Below, piece after piece: positions 9,401 through 15,420 of a DNA stretch of 64,000 nt. Source of the stretch: Gaiella sp038230035 (GTDB taxonomy: Bacteria > Actinomycetota > Thermoleophilia > Gaiellales > Gaiellaceae). Below the pieces are notes generated by a model. That model made no database searches, was not told where the DNA came from, and was given only the letters and a program-made list of their open reading frames with translations. Numbering within the stretch: position 1 is the stretch's first letter; each line of letters begins with the position of its first letter. A program made the translations under genes and the position numbers. The stretch is from contig JBBRNX010000015.1 of NCBI GenBank assembly GCA_038230035.1, positions 1 to 64,000 on the forward strand. The letters are read 5' to 3'.

Positions 9401-9885
9401 GCGACCACGACGGCGTCGAGTCGCAGCGGCGCGTCGTCCTCACCGACGGCGGCGTCTTCGACAACCTCGGCACGAGCGTGCTCGAGCCAGGGCGCGATAC
9501 CGGCATCACTGTTACCTACGACCCGGCGTACGTGATCGCCTGCGACGCTGGCCGCGGGCTGTTAGATGACGGATACGTCCCGTACGGCTTCGTCTCGCGC
9601 GTGCGCCGCAGCTTCGAGTCGACGTTCCGCAAGGCCCAAGACGGTGGCCGCAACCGCCTCCACCTCTATGCCGCCTCCGGCGAGCTGAAGGGCTTCCTCT
9701 TTCCCTACCTTGGCCAGAGCGAGCGGGCGCTGCCGCTCGTCCCGGCCGACCTGCCGCTGCGCGACGAGGTCGTCGACTATCCGACCGATTTCGCCGCCAT
9801 GGGCGAGGAGACGATCGACCTCCTGGCCGCGCGCGGGGAGAAGCTGACTCGCCTCTTGCTCGACTTCTACTGCCCTGAGCTCTAG
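6421..9885 (+). CDS. Four-domain E2-like / E1 (ThiF)-like / JAB deconjugase / patatin fusion protein
   Basis: A 1154-residue protein starting at GTG 6421. Residues ~1-130 form an E2-like fold with candidate catalytic Cys94 (SLLCLY) and downstream W103. Residues ~140-335 are a Cap2-like linker. Residues ~340-600 are a ThiF/E1 adenylation domain with GCGALG at 351-356, the nucleotide-site Asp375 and a candidate thioester Cys534 (PGCSEPT). Residues ~600-765 are a JAB/JAMM isopeptidase with E632/E640, H696-T-H698-P and S706/D709. Residues ~775-1154 are a patatin lipase with oxyanion SGGGFR (781-786), nucleophile G-V-S814-G-G and catalytic D1009-G-G. In type II CBASS these parts are separate genes: Cap2 = E2-E1, Cap3 = JAB, effector = CapV patatin. 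Here all catalytic residues are retained in one chain. Neither a CD-NTase nor a Ubl gene is adjacent, so the conjugation target is unknown. A membrane-attacking antiphage device is my inference. Confidence 0.92.
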   Translation: MTDEQELALRQLRDIADVDPAFLVGDVTEDGQLVIVDVSLPTGAIVRGAGLELRSRESFRILIDTDFPYGPPSILVRHRRWAGTPHVQWRSLLCLYAAPAVEWNPADGMFGFLDRLWQWLESAAAGQLDPEAAPLHPPVTYDIDHDMPQIIVRANAPVAAGEIFAGAAVLDRQAELQGRADVVAFRPFAAIGAEGWPEQFGLTIVMDGEFDWEYPSTVGALLDVIAARGLDRELLVEVLERAAQELPAERPLIVLLGTPMRRIDGERLIHFVAWGVPAEQVRYLRFRNLRAVDDQVLREGGEAAEWLFDHWAREAKLAWCRVREDRPEVTRSRQEGSPLQAFAGKRVVVWGCGALGAPVAEAIARAGPAKLLLYDNGVVTPGLLVRQPYADADIGRAKATCLAERLQTALPRLDVEAKIRNVLTGPLAGGDWSDSADVLIDATASTAVAAKLERVRSRHPAECFLVSAVFGHEATRGLVTVSPPTQPGGPHDLARKTKIRLRTKAWPNQRGYQAYSDEFWPATPRGDVFQPEPGCSEPTFRGSQAEAAALALSLLLWAGARIAIGGADGRALLMALPTAEQPEPRQVELSFPPDVLLEEAIQGYQVRLAPSALAEIQAHIRRNDRAVDPTYETGGLLFGERDEATGVVWVSEVIGSPPDSEASPDEFVCGVEGVESVRAEKRRRGLGSLSFVGTWHTHPNLDPVPSDRDVVGMSGIVLSSAPLIPRALLLIVGQSAERPALGAYMFDRADLRPPHVIRAHLRVMEPEPPPSPARDVGLALSGGGFRALAFHLGCLRALHDRGVLARTFVVSGVSGGSLAAALYVYSDGNFAAFDARVCALLRGGLQLKIARRAFASPRVLATVASLATSGTAAAGARTLAAGDAVAAHLPALVRPRRLVTPPWRRFSSATEALVDVFAELFPEQTLGSARRDDVDVVLNACELRSGSAFRFGSRESHCYRYGTVVDDLPVALAVAASAAYPLLLPALDRQFRFRDHDGVESQRRVVLTDGGVFDNLGTSVLEPGRDTGITVTYDPAYVIACDAGRGLLDDGYVPYGFVSRVRRSFESTFRKAQDGGRNRLHLYAASGELKGFLFPYLGQSERALPLVPADLPLRDEVVDYPTDFAAMGEETIDLLAARGEKLTRLLLDFYCPEL

Positions 9886-9891
9886 TCGCGG

Positions 9892-11073
9892 CTAGTAGCC
9901 GACCGGGTCACCGAGGTCGACGCGAAACCCGTCGGCCTGGCTTGGCCGGACGTTCAAGGTCATGCTTGGGTACTTGCCTTTGATCGCCGCGACTGTCGAC
10001 GCGATCGGCGTGCCAGGCGCGCCGTTGGTCAGCCAGATGCGGTAGCCGTTCTGGCCGCGGGCGGTGACGAGCGCGTCGAAGGTTGCCGGGTCGGGGTTAC
10101 CGTAGAGGCCATTGGCTGAGATCACGTATTCGTCGGCGGTAACGGTGGCGAAGAAGTGCTCATCGTTGTTGCGCGCGCTGCCGTGGTGCTGGAGCTTCAA
10201 GACGTCGACGTGCGCGCTACCGGCCCCAAGGCGACCGGCGCGCGTCAGCCCGTCGATCACGTAGTCACCGCGGGCGTCACCGGTCATCAGGATCGACCGG
10301 CCGCCGAACTCAGCAAGGAAAACGATGCTCGACAGATTGGTGACAGAGGCGTCGTCGTTCGCAGCGACAAGCGCGGCGATCTTGGCCGAGTTGTCGCACA
10401 GCTCGTCGACGCTCTGGCCCTTCGTCTCCTTCTGCCACTTCTTACGCAGCGCCTCGATCTGCGCGGCGTCGGGACCGATCACTAGGAGGTCGAGGTCGTC
10501 GATGGTGATGTGCGCGTAGCCCTCCTCGGGCGTCCGCGCCATGACCAGACCGCCGTCGAAGCCACAGTTGATCGGGATGCTCGCCTCTTTCGCGTCGGCG
10601 TAGAGCTCGTCGCCTTCCTGCACGCTGGCGACGACATAGGCGAAGTTGGGATCGACCTCCCAGTTCTCGTCGACGAATTGCTTCGTCCACGCGGTCGCGT
10701 ATCGCTCGGCGTGTTCGTCCTCGCGCAGGATGGCGGCCAGCCGCTGATCGTCGGCCTCGCCGACGAGGTCGAGCGGGCGGTTGTGCCAGAGGCAGTTGAT
10801 CTTGATGTCGAGCGCGCCGAGCTCGACATCCTGGACAAGCGCCAAGACGCCGCCGATGTGGTCGTCGTCGATGTGGCTGCAGACGACTAGCGAGAGCTCG
10901 AGCGCGCCGAAGTGTGAGCGCAGAGCGTTCAGACGCGCTTTCAGGCGCGCGTCGTAGACGTCGCGTCCAGGCCCGCCGTCGACGAGCATCACCTGCGGCG
11001 CGCCGGTGTCGCCGAAATGGATCAGGAAGCAATCGCCTTGCTCTGCCTGAAGCGCCTCAAGACTGAAGATCAC
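9892..11073 (-). CDS. Second MBL-fold (ComEC-type) metallohydrolase
   Basis: A 393-residue protein from GTG 11073 (VIFSLEALQAEQGDCFLIHF, the usual N-terminus of this group). A TTG at 11109 would add 12 residues. Metal ligands are in H67-I-D-D-D-H72-IGG; later ILMTGDARGDYV and VLKLQHHGSARNN give the remaining ligand region. It converges on the fusion gene, the stops being 7 bp apart, and is the second MBL-fold gene flanking it. The two MBL proteins share the fold but little obvious sequence, so they are not recent duplicates. Relatives are linked to ComEC/Rec2-type DNA processing or to unknown hydrolases in defence islands. Whether it belongs functionally with the rightward pair is uncertain because it is on the other strand. 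Confidence 0.82.
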   Translation of the reverse strand: MIFSLEALQAEQGDCFLIHFGDTGAPQVMLVDGGPGRDVYDARLKARLNALRSHFGALELSLVVCSHIDDDHIGGVLALVQDVELGALDIKINCLWHNRPLDLVGEADDQRLAAILREDEHAERYATAWTKQFVDENWEVDPNFAYVVASVQEGDELYADAKEASIPINCGFDGGLVMARTPEEGYAHITIDDLDLLVIGPDAAQIEALRKKWQKETKGQSVDELCDNSAKIAALVAANDDASVTNLSSIVFLAEFGGRSILMTGDARGDYVIDGLTRAGRLGAGSAHVDVLKLQHHGSARNNDEHFFATVTADEYVISANGLYGNPDPATFDALVTARGQNGYRIWLTNGAPGTPIASTVAAIKGKYPSMTLNVRPSQADGFRVDLGDPVGY

Positions 11074-11145
11074 CGGGCCGAAGTTACGACCCGGGGTACC
11101 GAGCGTCAACGCCGCATCGTGGTCACACAGGCGAGTTCTGGACGT

Positions 11146-11168
11146 GAAAGCTCCATAAACGGCTCCAT
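11146..11168. repeat. 23-bp direct repeat, left copy
   Basis: The 23 bases beginning GAAAGCTCCATAAACG and ending GGCTCCAT recur without mismatch at 13261-13283. The two copies bracket the IS66-like element and the VOC gene, 2.1 kb in all. This copy lies just upstream of the MBL gene start. The flanking bases differ between copies. It may be a recombination or attachment core. Confidence 0.85.
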
Positions 11169-11265
11169 ACCCACCGCACGTTCGAGTCGGAGCAAGTCGG
11201 CCTGAACGAGAAAGCGTAAGCGTTCAGTCGGCAGGGACCGGTTTGGGGGTGGCGAATGAGCGGGT

Positions 11266-12731
11266 GTGGAGCGTTCGGAGGCGGAGGCGATCTTCGCGCG
11301 GGGGCGCGAGCCGGTGGTCGATGTGCTGCTGGAGTTGTCAGCGCGCCTGGAGGCGCAGGACGCGCAGCTCGCCGCGCTGGCGGAGCGGGTCGAGGAGCTC
11401 GAGCAACGGTTGAAGCGCGACTCGCGCAACTCGTCGCTGCCGCCGAGCCATGATCCGCCTTGGCTGGGGAAGCGGGGCCGTTCGCGGGGGACGGGACGGA
11501 AGCAGGGCGCCCAGCCGGGTCATCCCGGGCATGGGAGGTCGCTGTTTCCGATCGAACAAGTCACCGACGTGATCGAGCACTGGCCGGAGTTCTGCTGCTG
11601 CGGCCACGTCTTCGGCGACGAGGAGCGTGAGCCGGCTGGCGCGCCGGCCCGGCATCAGGTGGCGGAACTGCCGCCGCTCGCGGTCGAGGTCAGCGAGCAC
11701 CGGCTGCAGCGCGTCTGCTGTCCTGACTGCGGTCGCACGGTGCGGGCCGAGTTGCCGTTGGATGTGCCGCGTGGCTGCTTCGGTCCAAAGCTCGAGGCGG
11801 CGATCGCCGCGTTGACAGTGCGGGATCGTCTCTCGCGTCGGCAGCTGGTCGAGCTGATGGAGGAGCTGTTCGGCTGCCCGATCGCGGTCGGCACGATCGA
11901 GGCGATACTCAGTCGCACCGCCGAGACGCTCGAGCCGGTCTACGAGGAGCTGCTCGAGCAGACACGTGTCGCGGGCGCACTCAACATCGACGAGACCGGC
12001 TGGTATCTCGGCGGCGAGCCGCGCACGCTCTGGGGCGCCTTCAGCAAACAGACGGCGGTGCTGCGGATCGCGCCCGACCGCGGCAAGCAGCACCTGCACG
12101 GCCTGATCGGCGATGGCTTCGCCGGCGTTGTCGGTTCCGACCGCTTCAGCGCCTACAACAGCCTCGAGCCGCAGCAGCGGCAGGTGTGTTGGTCGCATCT
12201 GCGCCGCGACTTCACCTTCCACGCCGACCTCGGCTCGGGTCCACAAGAAGCGTTCGGCCTCGACGGACTCGAGGTGACCTGGAACGTCTTCCAGGCCTGG
12301 AAGCAGTTCCAGCAAGACGGCGACCGTGCTGCGCTGCGGCGGCGCGTCGAGCAGATCAAAGCGCAGATGTGGCCGCTGCTCGAGTGGGGCTCGACCGGGA
12401 AGCGGCAGCGGCACGTGCGCGGGCTCGCCAAGAACCTGCTCAAGCTCTGGCCCGCACTGTGGACGTTCTCAAGCTCTGGCCCGCACTGTGGACGTTCGCC
12501 GACGTGCCCGATGTCGAGCCGACCAACAACGCCGCCGAGCGCGGCCTACGCGCCGCCGTCATCTACCGCAAGCTCTCACTCGGCAGTCGCTCGCAAGGCG
12601 GCGAACGCACGATCGAACGACTACTCTCGGTCGACCAAACCTGCCGGCTGCAACGCCGCTCGCTCTACGCCTACCTCAGCGACGCCCTCATCGCCAAGGC
12701 CCGCGGCGATCCCGTGCCCACCCTCGCCTGA
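11266..12731 (+). pseudogene. IS66-family transposase (TnpC), frameshifted by a tandem duplication
   Basis: IS66-type DDE transposase, encoded alone without TnpA/TnpB as in the ISBst12 subgroup. The start is GTG 11266 (MERSEAEAIFARGREPVV). Visible parts are a coiled-coil/leucine-rich N-terminus, the KQGAQPGHPGH linker, a zinc-binding pair of Cys motifs (FCCCGH, CCPDCG), catalytic Asp in NIDETGWY and Asp in GSDRFSAYN. The reading frame breaks at ~12468 because a 29-bp segment is duplicated. The correct frame then resumes and carries the catalytic Glu in DVEPTNNAAERGLR, ending at 12731. Removing one copy restores a full-length ~480-residue protein, so inactivation is recent. A hairpin CTGAACG/CGTTCAG at 11202-11227 contains GTAAGCG (11216), a plausible IS66-type left end; I could not find a convincing right end. 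Confidence 0.9.
12439..12496. repeat. 29-bp tandem duplication inside the IS66 transposase
   Basis: Bases 12439-12467 are repeated exactly at 12468-12496. The unit begins CTCAAGCTCTGGCCCGCA. Twenty-nine is not a multiple of three, so the duplication shifts the frame and separates the catalytic Glu region from the rest. The perfect identity of the two copies indicates a young slippage event or an assembly artefact. Confidence 0.95.
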
Positions 12732-12747
12732 CTGAGCTGCCTGTGCG

Positions 12748-13176
12748 ATGGTCTCCGACGTGAATGCGGTCGAGGATTGGGACTGGTCGCTTCGGATCTT
12801 CGACCACGTTGATCTCTACGTCAGCGACTACGCCGAGAGCGTCCGCTTCTACGAAACCGTGCTCGCACCGCTCGGCATCCCGAAGCTCTCCGAACACGCG
12901 GAGGGCGCCTGCTTCACGAATCTCAACATCGTCGCTCGCCGCGCGCCAACACAGAACCTGCACCTCTGTTTCTACGCGAGGCAGAAGAAGCACGTTGATG
13001 CCTTCCATCGGGCAGGAGTCGAGGCTGGCTTCCGCTCGAACGGCGCGCCGGGGTACCGCGACTATGCACCGGGCTATTACGCCGCCTACCTGCTCGACCC
13101 CGAGGGAAACAATGTCGAGGCGCTCTACCGCGATATCGGCAACATTGGCCACGACGCCAGTCCGAGCCTGCGCTGA
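12748..13176 (+). CDS. VOC-superfamily (glyoxalase/dioxygenase-like) protein
   Basis: A 142-residue protein with the vicinal-oxygen-chelate layout: FDHVDLYVSDYAESVRFYET opens the first beta-alpha-beta-beta-beta module and AYLLDPEGNNVEALYRD closes the second. His and Glu at the ends of these strands (FDHVD, NNVEAL) are candidate metal ligands. The family includes glyoxalase I, dioxygenases and antibiotic-binding proteins; the substrate is not predictable. It starts 16 bases after the broken IS66 transposase and lies inside the 23-bp direct repeats, so it may have travelled as cargo. Confidence 0.85.
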   Translation: MVSDVNAVEDWDWSLRIFDHVDLYVSDYAESVRFYETVLAPLGIPKLSEHAEGACFTNLNIVARRAPTQNLHLCFYARQKKHVDAFHRAGVEAGFRSNGAPGYRDYAPGYYAAYLLDPEGNNVEALYRDIGNIGHDASPSLR

Positions 13177-13260
13177 GGTCTATCCGGAGGTCGCCTCTTC
13201 GACCCGCTCTCACGCGGCCCAGTTGCCCTTCCAGACGACAAATCGAGAGCCTCTCAACGC

Positions 13261-13283
13261 GAAAGCTCCATAAACGGCTCCAT
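13261..13283. repeat. 23-bp direct repeat, right copy
   Basis: Exact second copy of the repeat at 11146-11168, located 70 bp beyond the 3' end of the tRNA-Thr gene and just outside its terminator. Its position next to a tRNA gene fits a mobile-element junction, although it does not match the tRNA sequence itself. Confidence 0.85.
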
Positions 13284-13322
13284 GCCGGCCCTCAGAGGCC
13301 CCTACATCGACTGAACACATAC

Positions 13323-13351
13323 GAGAAAGCGCCGATTTCCGGCGCTTTCTC
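13323..13351 (-). terminator. Terminator of tRNA-Thr
   Basis: A 12-bp perfect stem GAGAAAGCGCCG / CGGCGCTTTCTC with a 5-base loop (13335-13339), directly downstream of the minus-strand tRNA-Thr and reading into TTTCTC. The form is that of an intrinsic terminator. Confidence 0.8.
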
Positions 13352-13353
13352 AG

Positions 13354-13426
13354 AGCCCTCTGACGGACTCGAACCGTCGACCCCCTCCTTACCATGGAGG
13401 TGCTCTACCAACTGAGCTAAGAGGGC
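13354..13426 (-). tRNA. tRNA-Thr (GGT)
   Basis: Complete cloverleaf of 73 nt on the minus strand. The acceptor is GCCCTCT/AGAGGGC, the D-arm GCTC...GAGC with AGTTGGTA, and the anticodon stem CCTCC/GGAGG with loop ATGGTAA, giving anticodon GGT. The T-arm is GACGG-TTCGAGT-CCGTC and the discriminator is T. CCA is not encoded. tRNA genes are common insertion sites; the accessory region ends next to it. Confidence 0.97.
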
Positions 13427-13450
13427 GAAGGCCAGGAGTCTAGCCGCCTC

Positions 13451-13948
13451 CTAGGCGTGCGGTGCGCTCGGCTGCGGTGGTAGCGGGCAGCTGACGAAGC
13501 GTCGACCTGTCAGTGCGTAGCCGATCTTGAAGGCGGTGCAACCGGCGCAGAAGCCGGTAAGCGCAGCGAGCAGCGCGAGCGCCGCGACGATTCCACCAAG
13601 CACCGTGCCCGCGGTGTCGAGGCCGGCCGCATAGAACCCGCTGGCCGACGCGAGGAACGCGAGCCCGACGAGATTCGCGAACCGCGGTGGGCGGCTGTCC
13701 TCCAAGGGACCTTCGCCCAGACGTGGCTGGATGACTTCGAAGTAGAGGACGCACGCCAGGCAGTAGCGTCTCCCGAACGTCAGGCCGACCGCCAGTTGAA
13801 GGGCAAGCACAGCGAGCAGCCACCACGGCCCGAACATGATGGCGGCCAGCGCCACCAGCCCGACGACTGCTTGGTTCGTGCGCGGAGCACGCGCGTCGAT
13901 CACGGTCGTGTCCCGGTACGGGTCGGCGGCTCGAACGGGTCGCTTCAC
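13451..13948 (-). CDS. DUF4395 membrane protein
   Basis: A 165-residue protein with the DUF4395 pattern: VIDARAPRTNQAVVGLVAL at the start, FGRRYCLACVLYFEVIQPRL in the middle, then PPRFANLVGLAFL and TGFCAGCTAFKIGYAL near the end. Four hydrophobic segments suggest an integral membrane protein. Paired cysteines (RYCLAC, FCAGC) are conserved in the family and hint at a redox or metal role, but no function is established. It is a single gene between two tRNA genes. Confidence 0.85.
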   Translation of the reverse strand: MKRPVRAADPYRDTTVIDARAPRTNQAVVGLVALAAIMFGPWWLLAVLALQLAVGLTFGRRYCLACVLYFEVIQPRLGEGPLEDSRPPRFANLVGLAFLASASGFYAAGLDTAGTVLGGIVAALALLAALTGFCAGCTAFKIGYALTGRRFVSCPLPPQPSAPHA

Positions 13949-14037
13949 GAACTGAAGTACTAGCAGCGCATCTGTGTTACACGCCTGGAGAACGACTGCG
14001 ATCGGCCGGTCAATGCGACGCTACAATGCCCGCTCTC

Positions 14038-14119
14038 GCAGGGGTTCCCGAGTGGCCAAAGGGGGCGGGCTGTAAACCCGCTGGCTCAGCCTTCAGAGGT
14101 TCGAATCCTCTCCCCTGCA
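14038..14119 (+). tRNA. tRNA-Tyr (GTA)
   Basis: An 82-nt class II tRNA. The acceptor is GCAGGGG/CCCCTGC with discriminator A, the anticodon stem GCGGG/CCCGC with loop CTGTAAA (anticodon GTA), a long variable arm follows (TGGCTCAGCCTTC region), and the T-arm is AGAGG-TTCGAAT-CCTCT. CCA is not encoded. Confidence 0.97.
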
Positions 14120-14128
14120 TGAAGCTGC

Positions 14129-14158
14129 GATGGGGACAGGGTCTAGCCTGTCCCCATC
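14129..14158 (+). terminator. Hairpin terminator after tRNA-Tyr
   Basis: A perfect 12-bp stem GATGGGGACAGG / CCTGTCCCCATC with loop GTCTAG begins 10 bases after the tRNA end. There is no long T-run, so it may act in both directions, also ending the leftward operon that stops at 14184. Confidence 0.75.
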
Positions 14159-14183
14159 TCCGTATCCCCGTCTCCGTTCTCCG

Positions 14184-14582
14184 TCAACCTCTGAGGGTCG
14201 CCCAGGGAGCGTCGCCGGAGACGTCGACCAGCTCGTAGCCGCCCTCGCCCATCGCCGGTGCCAGGATCACCTGCAGCTCGGCGGTCCCGTCGAACTCGTT
14301 GAACGATGCGTGCACGACGTCCTTGTCGATGTAGATCGAGTCGCCCGGGCCAAGCTCGCGGTGATCCTGCTCCAGCCACTGCGTCACGCGGCCGGACTTG
14401 ATGATGATCATCTCGTCCTGGTCGGGGTGCTTGTGGAAGTCGTGCCCGCCGCCCGGCGTCAGCGTGACGTCCATCACGACGAACGTCGTGCAGCCGGTGC
14501 CTGGCGTGGCGCAGCGCATGCCTGCGCTGCCCCAGTCGAAATGGGCGACCTCCACGTCGGACTTCATCACGAATCTGCTCAC
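14184..14582 (-). CDS. Cupin-domain protein
   Basis: A 132-residue single-domain cupin. Motif 1 is GGHDFHKHPDQDEMIIIKSG (two His plus Glu ligands) and motif 2 is LGPGDSIYIDKDVVHASFN (terminal His ligand), so a metal site is likely. Cupins of this small type are isomerases, dioxygenases or binding proteins; no substrate can be given. It is the last gene of the long leftward Liv/Tm-1 operon, 16 bases after the PEP-hydrolase-family gene, and probably acts on the same unknown compound. Confidence 0.8.
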   Translation of the reverse strand: MSRFVMKSDVEVAHFDWGSAGMRCATPGTGCTTFVVMDVTLTPGGGHDFHKHPDQDEMIIIKSGRVTQWLEQDHRELGPGDSIYIDKDVVHASFNEFDGTAELQVILAPAMGEGGYELVDVSGDAPWATLRG

Positions 14583-14598
14583 GGTCTCTCCTTGTCGA

Positions 14599-15420
14599 CT
14601 AGACGGGGATCTGCTTGAAACGGCGCATGTTCTCGGTCATCGCGATCTCGGTCGGCAGCCGCTCCATCGAGGAGGCGCCGAAGAAGCCGACGATGCCGTC
14701 GGTGCGATCGAGGATGAAAGCGGCGTCGTCCGGCTCGGCTATGGGCCCGCCGTGGCAGAGGACGATGATCTCCGGGTTGACGCGCTTGGCGGCGTCGTGC
14801 ATCTCCTGGATCAGCGGCACGCAGTCGTCCAGGGTCTTTGCCGACTCGGACCCGATCGTGCCGCCGGTCGTCAGCCCCATGTGCGGCACGAGCACATCCG
14901 CGCCCGCCGTTGCCATCGCCGTCGCCTCGTCCGGATCGAAGACGTACGGCGCCGTGAGCAGGTCCTTCTCGCGCGCGAGGCGGATCATGTCGACCTCGAG
15001 GCCGTAACCCATGCCCGTCTCCTCGAGGTTGCGGCGAAACGTGCCGTCGAACAGGCCGACCGTCGGGAAGTTCTGGACGCCGGAGAAGCCGAGCCGCTTG
15101 ATCTCGTCGAGGTAGACATCCATCAGGCGGAACGGGTCCGTGCCGCAGACACCTGCGAGAACAGGCGTCTCTTTCACGATCGGCAGCACCTCGTGCGACA
15201 TGTCGATCACGATCGCATTCGCGTCGCCGTAGGGGAGGAGGCCGGAGAGCGAACCGCGGCCAGCCATCCGGTAGCGGCCGGAGTTGTAGATGATGATCAG
15301 GTCGGCGCCTCCTGCTTCGGCGCATTTCGCCGATAGGCCCGTTCCGGCGCCGGCGCCGATGATCGGCTGCTTTGCCTCGATCTGCGCCCGCAGCCGCGCG
15401 AGCGCTTCGCCTCGGGTCAC
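14599..15420 (-). CDS. TIM-barrel protein of the phosphoenolpyruvate-hydrolase family
   Basis: 273 residues from GTG 15420 (VTRGEALARLRAQIEAK). Features are GAGAGTGLSAKCAEAGGADL near the N-terminus, GVCGTDPFRLMDVYL, GVQNFPTVGLFDGTFR, PHMGLTTGGTIG and CHGGPI toward the C-terminus. This is the PF09370-type barrel that is the C-terminal half of the plant Tm-1 protein and is encoded beside UPF0261 genes in bacteria. The GTG overlaps the TGA of the upstream Tm-1-like gene (GTGA), so the two are made together, consistent with one complex. PEP hydrolase activity is a database name and its biological reaction is not settled. Confidence 0.85.
   Translation of the reverse strand: MTRGEALARLRAQIEAKQPIIGAGAGTGLSAKCAEAGGADLIIIYNSGRYRMAGRGSLSGLLPYGDANAIVIDMSHEVLPIVKETPVLAGVCGTDPFRLMDVYLDEIKRLGFSGVQNFPTVGLFDGTFRRNLEETGMGYGLEVDMIRLAREKDLLTAPYVFDPDEATAMATAGADVLVPHMGLTTGGTIGSESAKTLDDCVPLIQEMHDAAKRVNPEIIVLCHGGPIAEPDDAAFILDRTDGIVGFFGASSMERLPTEIAMTENMRRFKQIPV

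Noticed and set aside
7862..9408. Long Arg/Ala-rich minus-strand frames opposite the E2-E1-JAB-patatin gene
   Set aside because: They have no recognisable domain and mirror the third-position GC of the plus-strand gene. The plus frame has four sets of catalytic motifs.
6421..9885. Calling the fusion locus a standard type II CBASS
   Set aside because: No CD-NTase gene is present in the window and the Cap2, Cap3 and CapV parts are fused. The label would claim a cyclic-nucleotide signal that the sequence does not show.
11338..12414. Minus-strand 358-codon frame opposite the IS66 transposase
   Set aside because: No domain or start signal is seen. It is a shadow of the transposase frame.
11146..13283. 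Interpreting the 23-bp repeats as the target-site duplication of the IS66 element
   Set aside because: IS66 duplicates about 8 bp, and the repeats lie 120 bp and 530 bp away from the transposase ends.
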